Of a stretch of DNA of 64,000 bases, positions 23,929 through 31,942 are shown in pieces. The notes below the pieces were generated by a model, which was not told the DNA's origin, ran no database searches, and saw only the letters and a program-made list of their open reading frames with translations. The translations under genes and the position numbers were made by a program. Position 1 is the first letter of the stretch; every line of letters begins with the position of its first letter. The DNA is taken from positions 3,720,001 to 3,784,000 of the forward strand of contig NZ_JAHOOZ010000001.1 in assembly GCF_019075875.1 (NCBI RefSeq), in the 5' to 3' direction. The stretch comes from Novosphingobium sp. G106 (GTDB lineage: Bacteria; Pseudomonadota; Alphaproteobacteria; Sphingomonadales; Sphingomonadaceae).

Positions 23929-24692
23929 CGGCCTGCCTCCGCCAAGTCTTCGATGGAGAGCAGCCAGATCCGGCCGACGCGTTCGGTACCTTGCTGGTAG
24001 TCCTCGGTAGTCTTCGCCGCGGCGGTCGCCTCGATGGCGATGCGATCGCCTTCTCGGATGCCGGTCACCTTGGCGTTCATCAGGCATGGAATGTTGTACT
24101 CACGCGTCAGGATCCCGAGGTGCGAGCGGACGCTGCCGCCGGCGCAGATGACTCCGGCAAACTGGTCGATGATCGGCGCCGTCAAAGTACCGCCGGAATC
24201 GTCGATGATCGCAATCGATCCGGCCGGTACGCCGCCCGAAAGCAGTTCCAGCACGCGCTCGTTCGAGCGGACGTAGAGCGCCTTGCCGGATACGTCGGCG
24301 GGATGACGCACGACGTTGTCGCCGATCCCGCGGAGCGCCCGCCCGGCCTCGTCGGGTTCGGCCGTTGGTGCCTCGGGATGAGCGAACCCAGCGCTCAGTT
24401 CCTCAGCCCCGGCGAGCGGCTTGTGCACCTCGGGACGCTCGGCCACCGATATCCGCGCCGACCAGTCGAAACGGTGGCCCGAGGCGAGGATCGACGCCTC
24501 GACATCGGCGATATCCTGGGCCGTTATCAAGCGATCCGAGCCCGAGAAAACGAACTCCTCCCAGCTCATTCCGGACTCGCCCAGGCGCCTGCGCACGCGC
24601 GCCTTGATCAGGTCCAAAACCGCCTCGACCAGCGGCGAAGCGGGCGGGCGTACGTGGAGCGCATCGTCGATCGGCAATTTGTCGGAGGTCAC
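23925..24692 (-). CDS. PEP-utilising-enzyme mobile (phosphohistidine) domain protein
   Basis: About 255 residues from GTG 24692. The C-terminal half is a swivelling phosphohistidine domain (LLSGGVPAGSIAIIDDSGGT, FAGVICAGGSVRSHLG with His191, EYNIPCLMNAKVTGI). The N-terminal half (residues 1-125) is unassigned and may bind the substrate or a partner. In the usual enzyme the motif is GG-x-TSHA; here it is GGSVRSHLG. First gene of the operon, directly behind the operator at 24763. With the PPDK-like protein it forms a split system with two phosphohistidine carriers, recalling the PpsA/PpsB division of phenylphosphate synthase. Confidence 0.75.
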   Translation of the reverse strand: MTSDKLPIDDALHVRPPASPLVEAVLDLIKARVRRRLGESGMSWEEFVFSGSDRLITAQDIADVEASILASGHRFDWSARISVAERPEVHKPLAGAEELSAGFAHPEAPTAEPDEAGRALRGIGDNVVRHPADVSGKALYVRSNERVLELLSGGVPAGSIAIIDDSGGTLTAPIIDQFAGVICAGGSVRSHLGILTREYNIPCLMNAKVTGIREGDRIAIEATAAAKTTEDYQQGTERVGRIWLLSIEDLAEAGR

Positions 24693-24762
24693 ACCCTCTT
24701 CCCTTGTGCTGTTTCCCGACGATTGCCGAATCCCGGATCGCCTGTCAACATTTTTGGATGAA

Positions 24763-24775
24763 ATCGTCCTACGAT
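24763..24775. promoter_or_regulatory. FadR/FCD-type operator between the dikinase operon and surE
   Basis: ATCGT-CCT-ACGAT, a perfect dyad. The right flank ATTGACC is the reverse of the GTCAAT flank at 17543 and 33544. It can control both divergent units. Confidence 0.7.
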
Positions 24776-24838
24776 ATTGACCGATTAATTTTGCCGGCGT
24801 AGCTGAACGGATCAATCCCAGGGAAGAGGAAATGCCCC

Positions 24839-25612
24839 ATGCCCACCGATCCGCCCCGCGTCCTGATCGTCAACGATGACGGCATCGACGGCCCCGGCAT
24901 CGTCCTGCTCGAGAAAATCGTGCGGCGGTTCACGGACGACGTCTGGGTGATCGCGCCGGACGAGGAGCGTTCGGGCGCCGGTCACTCGATGTCGACCTAT
25001 CATCCGATTCGCGTAAAGCAGCGCGACGAACGGCACTTCGCGGTCAAGGGCACACCCACCGACTGCGCGCTGCTCGGCGTGCACGACCTGATCCCCGGCA
25101 CGCGTCCGGACATCATCGTTTCGGGCATCAACCGGGGCCCGAACCTGGCCGAGGACATCACCTATTCGGGCACCGCTTCGGCGGCGATGGAAGGCGCCAT
25201 GCTCGGCATTCCCGCCATCGCGCTCAGCCAGGTGTTCCGCCCGCCGAACCAGCCGCACTGGGCGACGGCAGAAGCTTTCGCCGGCGACATCATCGAAAAG
25301 CTCCTGCGCGCCGAATGGCGGCCCGGGATGTTCGTCAACGTGAACTTTCCCGACTGCCCGCCGGACGGGGTGAAAGGCATTCGCACCACCACCCAGGGCC
25401 TGCGCCCGCCTGGTGCCTTCCGCCCGGTCCGCCGCATCGATGAGCGCCATATCCCCTATTACTGGATCAAGATCGAGCATCCCGAAGGCGGCCATGCACC
25501 GGGCAACGACCTGCAGGCTGCGCTCGACAAGGAAATCTCCATCACCCCGCTGCAGCTCGACATGACCGATCGCCGCGCGCTTTCAGGGCTGCAACAGCTT
25601 TTCGAAGCCTGA
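24839..25612 (+). CDS. surE: SurE-family phosphatase/nucleotidase
   Basis: 257 residues. It has the SurE metal-binding pattern: RVLIVNDDGIDGPG with Asp13 and Asp14, a Ser-containing loop in APDEERSGAGHSMS, and the Asn motif SGINRGPNLAEDITYSGT. SurE enzymes remove phosphate from nucleotides and other small phosphate esters using a divalent metal. A housekeeping surE usually sits by pcm and nlpD; this copy instead shares an operator with the dikinase operon. That placement suggests it dephosphorylates a pathway intermediate or a by-product, rather than serving stationary-phase survival. Confidence 0.8.
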   Translation: MPTDPPRVLIVNDDGIDGPGIVLLEKIVRRFTDDVWVIAPDEERSGAGHSMSTYHPIRVKQRDERHFAVKGTPTDCALLGVHDLIPGTRPDIIVSGINRGPNLAEDITYSGTASAAMEGAMLGIPAIALSQVFRPPNQPHWATAEAFAGDIIEKLLRAEWRPGMFVNVNFPDCPPDGVKGIRTTTQGLRPPGAFRPVRRIDERHIPYYWIKIEHPEGGHAPGNDLQAALDKEISITPLQLDMTDRRALSGLQQLFEA

Positions 25613-25626
25613 CGTCATGGGTTCCG

Positions 25627-25646
25627 GCCTCGGTCGTTTCCGAGGC
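25627..25646. terminator. Hairpin between surE and the convergent thiolase operon
   Basis: GCCTCGG and CCGAGGC form a 7-bp stem with a TCGTTT loop in the 43-base gap. It could end either transcript; no long T-run. Confidence 0.45.
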
Positions 25647-25655
25647 TGGACGCAG

Positions 25656-25805
25656 TCATGCTCTTTTTCGCAGTTCCGGCTCGGTCTTTTCCAGCGCGTC
25701 GTCCTGCGTCGTGAACACCTTCGCGCCGCGGGTCTTCTTGCCGATGGAATACTTGTAGATGACGAAGACGGTCGCCCCCGCCATCGCCCAGCGAGTCAAT
25801 TTCAT
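25656..25805 (-). CDS. Small 49-aa membrane peptide at the end of the carboxylase operon
   Basis: From ATG 25805 (GGAG nearby), reading MKLTRWAMAGATVFVIYKYS then a charged tail with KVFTTQDDALEKTEPE. One membrane helix near the N-terminus. Nine bases after the thiolase stop. Similar tiny proteins with a single helix and a basic C-terminus occur in sphingomonads, but no function is known. Confidence 0.45.
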   Translation of the reverse strand: MKLTRWAMAGATVFVIYKYSIGKKTRGAKVFTTQDDALEKTEPELRKRA

Positions 25806-25813
25806 GGGTTCTC

Positions 25814-27037
25814 CTATGAGCGAGACAGGATCGTGACGGCGGACATGCCGTCTTCGACACCGTAGAAGCCGCCCGAATTCTCGGCGATGGCTATGCGAGC
25901 GCCCTCGACCTGGCGCCGGCCGGCCCGGCCGCGCAGCTGCGTGACCAGTTCGTGGATCTGGCCGATGCCCGTCGCCGCGAGCGGATGTCCCTTCGATACG
26001 AGACCACCCGACCCATTGACCGGGATGCGCCCGCCGAGCGCCGTCTCGCCGCGCTCGGCCGCGGGGCCGGCCTCGCCGGGCGGGCACAGGCCCAAGGCTT
26101 CGGTCTGAATGATCTCGCCGATGGAGCTTGCGTCGTGCACTTCGGCAACCTCCATGTCCGCCGGTCCCAGCCCCGCCTTCTCGTAGGCACGGGTCGAGAC
26201 CAACCGGGTTACATGATTGGCAAAGTCGTCGGGTGCCCGGTCGCTGCCGGTCTGGCTTTCGGCAGCGAGCACGCGGATCGCTTCACCCGAAAACCGTGCG
26301 GCCAGTTCGGCCGAGCAGACGATCGCCGCCGAAGCGCCGTCGCTGATCGGCGCGCACATCGGATTGGTAAGCGGCCAGGCGACTTGCGGAGCGGCCAGGA
26401 TGTCATCGATGCTCATCGCCTCGCGATATTGGGCCAGGGGATTGTGCTGTGAGGCCGTATGGTCCTTCGCCGCGACCGCTGCGATCTGACGTTGGGTGGT
26501 TCCGTACGTCGCCATATGCAGCCGAGCCTGGGCGGCATAGGCTTCCATCAACGCATTGGGGCTTTCGAGATCGAGGCCTTCCGGCACCGGCTGAAGCAGG
26601 CTCGCGGTTCGCGAAATGTAGCCTTCGGCTTCCTCGATGTCGCGCGGCTGCTGGAACACGGCGAAACGCTTGGCCCGGTCCTGGCTGTAGAGCTTCTCCA
26701 CGCCGACCACGAGCGCCATGTCGGCAAACCCGGCACGAACATGATCGATCGCGAGATGCAGACCCACCGTCGAGCTGGCACAAGCCGCTTCGACGTGGAA
26801 ACCCTTCACTCCGGATATCCCGAGCGGGCGCAGCGCATACTCGCCCGGGATCGACATCTCCCCTGCGAAGAAGCCCTGGATGACATTGGCGTAGACCGCC
26901 ATGTCAACGGACTGGCCTTCGACCCCGGCGTCCTCGAGCGCAAGGCGCACCGCCGCCTGGGTAAGCTGCTCGTGGCTCTTGTCGAGATGCCGGCCGAACG
27001 GCGTCATGCCGACCCCCAGGATCACTGCGTCGCGCAT
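25814..27037 (-). CDS. Thiolase (SCP2/acetyl-CoA acetyltransferase-like)
   Basis: 407 residues from ATG 27037 (MRDAVILGVGMTPFG). The N-terminal nucleophile is Cys87 in HVEAACASST and the C-terminal His is in GLVSKGHPLAATG; the second active-site Cys typical of degradative thiolases is not obvious, as in the SCP2-thiolase group. These enzymes cleave or condense beta-keto acyl-CoA, often branched or steroid-type. The start overlaps the CoA ligase's true TGA (TGATG). In the text as given the two read as one long frame, which is an artefact of a frameshift (see the ligase). Confidence 0.8.
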   Translation of the reverse strand: MRDAVILGVGMTPFGRHLDKSHEQLTQAAVRLALEDAGVEGQSVDMAVYANVIQGFFAGEMSIPGEYALRPLGISGVKGFHVEAACASSTVGLHLAIDHVRAGFADMALVVGVEKLYSQDRAKRFAVFQQPRDIEEAEGYISRTASLLQPVPEGLDLESPNALMEAYAAQARLHMATYGTTQRQIAAVAAKDHTASQHNPLAQYREAMSIDDILAAPQVAWPLTNPMCAPISDGASAAIVCSAELAARFSGEAIRVLAAESQTGSDRAPDDFANHVTRLVSTRAYEKAGLGPADMEVAEVHDASSIGEIIQTEALGLCPPGEAGPAAERGETALGGRIPVNGSGGLVSKGHPLAATGIGQIHELVTQLRGRAGRRQVEGARIAIAENSGGFYGVEDGMSAVTILSRS

Positions 27038-28588
27038 CAGATCGTCCTTCCTGCCTCCGCCCAACGCTGCTTGCGCAGTTCGACGCGCAGCACCTTGCCG
27101 GCATTGCTGCGGGGGGAGCCGTTCCATCACTTCGATTGCCTTGGGTGTCTTCACCGGGCCCAGCACCTCGCGCGCGGCGGCGAGCAATTTCGCCACGTCG
27201 ATCGTACCGCCCGCGCGCGGCTCGACCACGGCGATCACCGCCTCGCCCCATTTCTCGTCCGGCACGCCGATCACCGCGCAGTCCTGCACCTGCGGATCGG
27301 CCATCAGCGCCTGCTCGACCTCGGCGGGATAGACGTTGAACCCGCCCGAGATGATCATGTCCTTCTTGCGGTCGACCACATAGAACCAGCCGTCTTCGTC
27401 GCGCAGACCGATGTCGCCGGTATGATGCCAGCCGAAGGTCGAGACTTCCGCCGTCGCCTCCGGATTCTTGTAATAGCCCTGCATGACGAGCGGCCCGCGC
27501 ACGACGATCTCGCCGCGTTCGCCGGCCGGGAGAATGTTGCCTTCGTCGTCCATGATCTCGACGATCGACAGCAGGTTGGCGCGGCCGCAGCTGCCCGGAT
27601 GGGCAAGGTCGCCGGCAGCGTTCAGATGCTCGTGCGGCGGCATGGCGGTGACACACATCGGCGCCTCGGTCTGGCCGAAGCTGGCGTTCATCACCGGGCC
27701 GAGCACGTCGATCGCCTCGCGCAGCCGGTCGAGCGACATCGGCGCGCCGGCGTAGGAGATATATTCCAGGCTGGAGAGATCGGCAGTCCGGACGTCCGGA
27801 TGCGCGAGCAGCATGTAGATCGCAGTGGGCGGCAGGAACATGTAGGTCACGCGGTGCCGCTCGATCGCCTGCACAACCGCGCCGGCGTCGAACGCCGGCA
27901 AGACTATGACCGTCCCGCCAAGCGCCATGGAAGCCAGCGCCAGCGGCCCGGCGGCGTGAGTCATCGGTGCCGCCACGAGATTCACCGGCGACTGCTTCAT
28001 CGGCATCGAGGCGACGAGGCTCGACACCAGCGCCTGCCAGTTGCCGTTGCTGAGCATGACGCCCTTCGAACGCCCGGTGGTCCCGCCGGTATTGGCCAGA
28101 AAGCCCAGCTCCTCGCTCGCACCCGGGCGGCGTTGCGGAACCCGGTCGTCGCCCTCGATCACGAGATCGCCGAGCCAGACGTCCGCCTCCGCAACCGGCC
28201 GGTCGATCGCGACGTAGCGGCGGATGTTCGGGCAATCGCGGCGGAAGGTTTCGATGCGATCGGCGATGTCCGAATGAACGAACAGGGTATCGACGTCGAG
28301 CAGGTCGAGAAGGTAGGCGTTCTCGCCGACGGCCGCGCGATTGTTCGCCATCACCCAGACGCCATCGGCGCGCAGGATGCCCAGGATCGCTTCGAAGGCG
28401 GTCATCGAATTGCCGCTGAGCACCGCGGCATGGGCGCTCGGCGCGAAGCCATCGGCGATCAAACCGCGCGCAATGGCATCGCTGCGGCGCTTCACTTCGG
28501 CGTAGGTGCGGCTGGTCTCGCCCTCGATCATGCAGGGCCAGTCATGCGCCATGCGGGCACCGCGATCGAAGAAGTCGATCATGCGCAT
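27037..28588 (-). CDS. Acyl-CoA synthetase (AMP-forming), +1 frameshift near its C-terminus
   Basis: From ATG 28588 with a GAGG ribosome site. The ATP loop LANTGGTTGRSKGVML, the middle GYYKNPEATAEV, the hinge motif WHHTGDIGLRDEDGWFYVVD and KDMIISGGFNVYPAEVE are all present. After VMERLP the frame reads into unrelated residues. Deleting one base of the G6 run at 27111-27116 restores RSNAGKVLRVELRKQRW, containing the catalytic C-terminal lysine (NAGK), and a TGA overlapping the thiolase start. The restored protein has 516 residues. It activates a carboxylic acid, presumably the product of the carboxylase, to a CoA thioester. Confidence 0.8.
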
Positions 28589-28602
28589 GGCGCGAACCTC
28601 AC

Positions 28603-30060
28603 CTAGCGCCGCATCACGAGTTCAAGCTCGGCCGAGCGCATCTGCACCATGGGCAGGCTGGCCATCCGCATCAGGCGCGAAACCTGGTCTAGCTCGGGCG
28701 AGGACAGTGTCGGAAAGTCCTGCCGCACCGCGCCTGCCGCGCGCATCCGGTCGATGTCCGTCGCCGGCACCAGGGCGCGTAGCAGCAGTTCGTCGTCATC
28801 GCCGCCGGTGCCGTGGCGGCGATGCAGTTCTGCACGGTCGGGCTGCTCGGGCGGGCAGGCCAGGATTTCCTTGGCGCGCGGCATCGACATGATGCGGTCC
28901 ATCACGTCTTCGTCGATCGGCGCGACAGGGGCGCCGTAATAGCCGGCGGCGTACTGGATGACCTCGTCGGGCACGACCGAATAGCGGTTGCCCGTGACGA
29001 TGTTGAGCACGGCGAGCGTGCCAACGAGCTGCGCGAAAGGCGTCGCCATACCCGGATAGCCCAGCTCTCGCCGCACGCGGGCGACCTCCTCGAGCACGTC
29101 GGGCAGCTTTTCGAGCATGTTCTGCTGGACGAGCTGCGCCCGCAGCGTGCCCATCATGCCGCCCGGGATCTGGTGCTTGAGCGAGGTCACGTCGTATTCG
29201 AAATGCTGGTTGACCAGGAATCCCGCAGCCTTGCCGACGCGTTCGAAATGGTCGGCCACCGCCCGAAACTTGCTGGTGTCAAGATTGTGGGTGTGGCCCA
29301 GCATCTCGACGTTCCGGGCCATGATCTCCACCGAAGGGATCGACGGGCCATTGGCCATCGGCCGCACCGCGGTATGGATGGTGGTGACGCCGAACTCGAT
29401 GGCATCGATGTAGGACTTCGCCGATTGGCCCAGCATGTTGTTGGCATGCATCTCGATCGGCTTGCCCCGCGCCTTGGCGACGATTGCCGGCACCAGCGTC
29501 GAGATCCGATTGCGATCGAGTACGCCGCCGGTGTCATAGAGCAGGAGGCTGTCGACCTCGGGCAGCGCCGAGAGCTTGTCCGCCTTGTCGGCATAATAGG
29601 CATCGTCGTGGACGGGCGAGAGGGTGAACAGCATCGTGCCCGCCACCTGGCAGTCGTACTGCTTCGCCTGCTTGGCCAGCCGCTGCATCTTGTCGATGTT
29701 GAAGAGCACGTCGTAGAGCCAGAAACTGCGCATGCCGTGAGCGCAGAGCCGGTCGACCCAGATGTCCATCAGGGCATCGGGAGTGAAGCCGAAAGTGACC
29801 GAACCGTTCGAACGGCATCCGGCCCGGAGCGGCGTGTTCGGCATCGACTTGACCAGCAAGTCCAGGCCCGCCCAGGGATCTTCCTGGCAATGGCGGATCA
29901 GCACTTCGAACAGCGAGGAGCCCGCAAGGCTGATGATCTGGTAGCCGGTCTGGTCGATGAGCGGCGTCACGGGCAGGGCCATGCCCGCCTGCATGCGCAT
30001 GCCCCAGAGGCTTTGCTGACCGTCGCGCAAGGTTTCGTCGAGGAACTGGATATGCGCCAC
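28603..30060 (-). CDS. Biotin-dependent carboxyltransferase subunit (OadA/5S type) with altered metal ligands
   Basis: 485 residues: an HMGL-like TIM barrel (LDETLRDGQQSLWGMRMQAG at the start) followed by a conserved carboxylase domain (LKHQIPGGMMGTLRAQL, GYPGMATPFAQLVGTLAVLN). This is the type that carboxylates 2-oxo acids or decarboxylates oxaloacetate. Metal ligands usually are Asp, a carbamylated Lys and an HxH pair. Asp8 is here, but the Lys position appears as Tyr175 (LLLYDTGG) and the second His as Asn207 (MHANNM). The metal site is therefore probably different. It lies in the BC-BCCP operon and ends with a weak C-terminal tail. A new substrate is inferred. Confidence 0.75.
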   Translation of the reverse strand: MAHIQFLDETLRDGQQSLWGMRMQAGMALPVTPLIDQTGYQIISLAGSSLFEVLIRHCQEDPWAGLDLLVKSMPNTPLRAGCRSNGSVTFGFTPDALMDIWVDRLCAHGMRSFWLYDVLFNIDKMQRLAKQAKQYDCQVAGTMLFTLSPVHDDAYYADKADKLSALPEVDSLLLYDTGGVLDRNRISTLVPAIVAKARGKPIEMHANNMLGQSAKSYIDAIEFGVTTIHTAVRPMANGPSIPSVEIMARNVEMLGHTHNLDTSKFRAVADHFERVGKAAGFLVNQHFEYDVTSLKHQIPGGMMGTLRAQLVQQNMLEKLPDVLEEVARVRRELGYPGMATPFAQLVGTLAVLNIVTGNRYSVVPDEVIQYAAGYYGAPVAPIDEDVMDRIMSMPRAKEILACPPEQPDRAELHRRHGTGGDDDELLLRALVPATDIDRMRAAGAVRQDFPTLSSPELDQVSRLMRMASLPMVQMRSAELELVMRR

Positions 30061-30064
30061 GCGC

Positions 30065-31432
30065 CTACTCCGCTGCCAGAGGCTGGCTCGCGAACAGATC
30101 CTGTTCGAGCCAGCGGGTGTGGATGGTGTTTGACCGGAAGCGCGGATCCTTCAGGATCGCGCGATGAAGCGGGATGGTGGTCGGCACGCCTTCCACTTCG
30201 AAGCTGTCGAGCGCACCGATCAGCCGATCGATCGCGGCGTCGCGCGTATCGGCATGGACGATCAGCTTGCCGATCATGGAATCGTAGAACGGCGGTATGC
30301 TGGCGCCTTCGGTGATATGGGAATCGAGCCTGATCCCTTCGCCTTCGGGCGGCCGCCAGCGGGTGATCGTGCCGGGCACGGGCACGAAGTCCCGCCGCGT
30401 GTCTTCGGCATTGATCCGGCATTCGATGGCGTGACCCGAAACGGTGATCTGGTCCTGCGACACCGAAAGGCCCTGCCCGCTCGCGATGCGGAGTTGTTCC
30501 TGCACGAGGTCGCGACCGGTGATCATCTCGCTGACCGGATGCTCGACCTGGATGCGCGCGTTGACCTCGATGAAATAGATTTCGCCGCGCGTGACGTCGT
30601 AGAGGAACTCGGCCGTGCCGGCATTGCGGTAGTTGACGCTCTTGGCCAGATCGACCGCGGCCTGGTGAAGCTGCGCGCGCAGTTCGGCCGGCATGGCGAC
30701 GCAAGGCGCTTCCTCGATGACCTTCTGGTAGCGGCGCTGAACCGAGCAATCGCGCTCGCCGAAATGGACCACCTCGCCCTTGCCGTCGCCGACGAGCTGG
30801 ACTTCGACGTGGCGCGCCTCGGGGACGAAGCGCTCCATGAACAGCGTGCCGTCGTTGAAGGCGGCGAGTGCCTCGGCGCTGGCGCGATTGAAACCGGACT
30901 CGACCTCCGCAGGCCCGTTGACGATGACCATGCCGCGGCCGCCGCCGCCCGCCGAGGCTTTTAGCAGCACGGGATAGCCGATCTGGTCGGCGACCTTGCG
31001 CGCATCGGCTGCGCTGGCGATCTCGCCACTGCCCGGCACAAGAGGAACGCCGGCCGCCGCAGCCATTTCCCGCGCGCGCAGCTTGTCGCCCAGCGCCTCG
31101 ATCATGTCGGGCTCGGGCCCCACGAAGACGATGCCGTGCTCGTCGCAGAGCCGCGCGAGTTCGGCGCGTTCGGAGAGGAAGCCGTAACCCGGATGGAGCG
31201 CATCGCAGCCGCTGGCCTTGGCCGCCTGGACCACCAGCCGTGCGTCGAGGTAGCTCTTCGCCGCGGGGCCGGGCCCCAGTACCAGCCGGCGATCGGCGAG
31301 ACGCGCCGCCATGCTGTCGCGATCGGCATCGGAAACGCCGATCACCGTCTCGAGATTCAGCGCCTGCGCGGCCCGCAGCACACGCAGCGCGATCTCACCG
31401 CGATTGGCGATGAAGAGGCGGGAGATCGCCAT
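30065..31432 (-). CDS. Biotin carboxylase subunit
   Basis: 455 residues, length typical of AccC-type subunits. Visible: ANRGEIALRVLRAAQ at the N-terminus, HPGYGFLSE, the Gly-rich ATP loop KASAGGGGRGM, HFGERDCSVQRRYQKVIEEAP, FIEVNARIQVEHPVSE and HAIECRINAED. It uses ATP and bicarbonate to carboxylate biotin on a carrier protein. Three bases after the BCCP gene and four before the carboxyltransferase. The AccC of fatty-acid synthesis is expected elsewhere in the genome; the operon context and regulation mark this one as catabolic. Confidence 0.9.
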   Translation of the reverse strand: MAISRLFIANRGEIALRVLRAAQALNLETVIGVSDADRDSMAARLADRRLVLGPGPAAKSYLDARLVVQAAKASGCDALHPGYGFLSERAELARLCDEHGIVFVGPEPDMIEALGDKLRAREMAAAAGVPLVPGSGEIASAADARKVADQIGYPVLLKASAGGGGRGMVIVNGPAEVESGFNRASAEALAAFNDGTLFMERFVPEARHVEVQLVGDGKGEVVHFGERDCSVQRRYQKVIEEAPCVAMPAELRAQLHQAAVDLAKSVNYRNAGTAEFLYDVTRGEIYFIEVNARIQVEHPVSEMITGRDLVQEQLRIASGQGLSVSQDQITVSGHAIECRINAEDTRRDFVPVPGTITRWRPPEGEGIRLDSHITEGASIPPFYDSMIGKLIVHADTRDAAIDRLIGALDSFEVEGVPTTIPLHRAILKDPRFRSNTIHTRWLEQDLFASQPLAAE

Positions 31433-31435
31433 GAC

Positions 31436-31942
31436 CTAGGCCGCTGCGATCACGAAGAGCGGCTGTTCGGCGGCGACCAGTTCGCCGTCGCTGGCGAGCA
31501 CATGGGTGATCTTGCCTGCCACACCGGCACGCACTGTGGTGAACAGCTTCATCACTTCGACGAGGCACAGTTCGCTGTCGGCCTCTACCGTCGTGCCGAC
31601 CTCGACATAAGGCGCCGCACCGGGCTTCGGCGAGCGGTAGAACGTGCCGAGATAGGGCGCGCGGATCACTTCGGACCCTGCTGGCCAGCTGGCTTCCGCA
31701 CCGCTGCTCGCGGAGGCCGGCGTAGGGGCTGGGGCTTCCTTGGGAACCGACTGTTGCGCCGCCTGCTTCGCCGCGGGCTTGCGCGTCACCGAAACCTTGG
31801 GTGCGTCCAGCCCGGGAGCGTCGGCGTCCTGCGACAGATAGATCTCGAACTCGCCATGACGGGCGTGGAGTTCGCGCAGCCCGGAGCGTTTGAAGTCCTC
31901 GATCAGCTGTTCAAGGTCGGAAAGGTTTTTTCCGGCACTCAT
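31436..31942 (-). CDS. Biotin carboxyl carrier protein
   Basis: 168 residues. The N-terminus (SDLEQLIEDFKRSGLRELHA) resembles AccB, followed by an Ala/Pro-rich linker (residues 50-88) and the biotinyl domain with Lys132 in LVEVMKLFTTV. Carries activated carboxyl between the carboxylase and carboxyltransferase subunits encoded just downstream. ATG 31942 overlaps the stop of the 515-aa gene (ATGA). A degenerate paralogue without the lysine is at 21215. Confidence 0.88.
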   Translation of the reverse strand: MSAGKNLSDLEQLIEDFKRSGLRELHARHGEFEIYLSQDADAPGLDAPKVSVTRKPAAKQAAQQSVPKEAPAPTPASASSGAEASWPAGSEVIRAPYLGTFYRSPKPGAAPYVEVGTTVEADSELCLVEVMKLFTTVRAGVAGKITHVLASDGELVAAEQPLFVIAAA

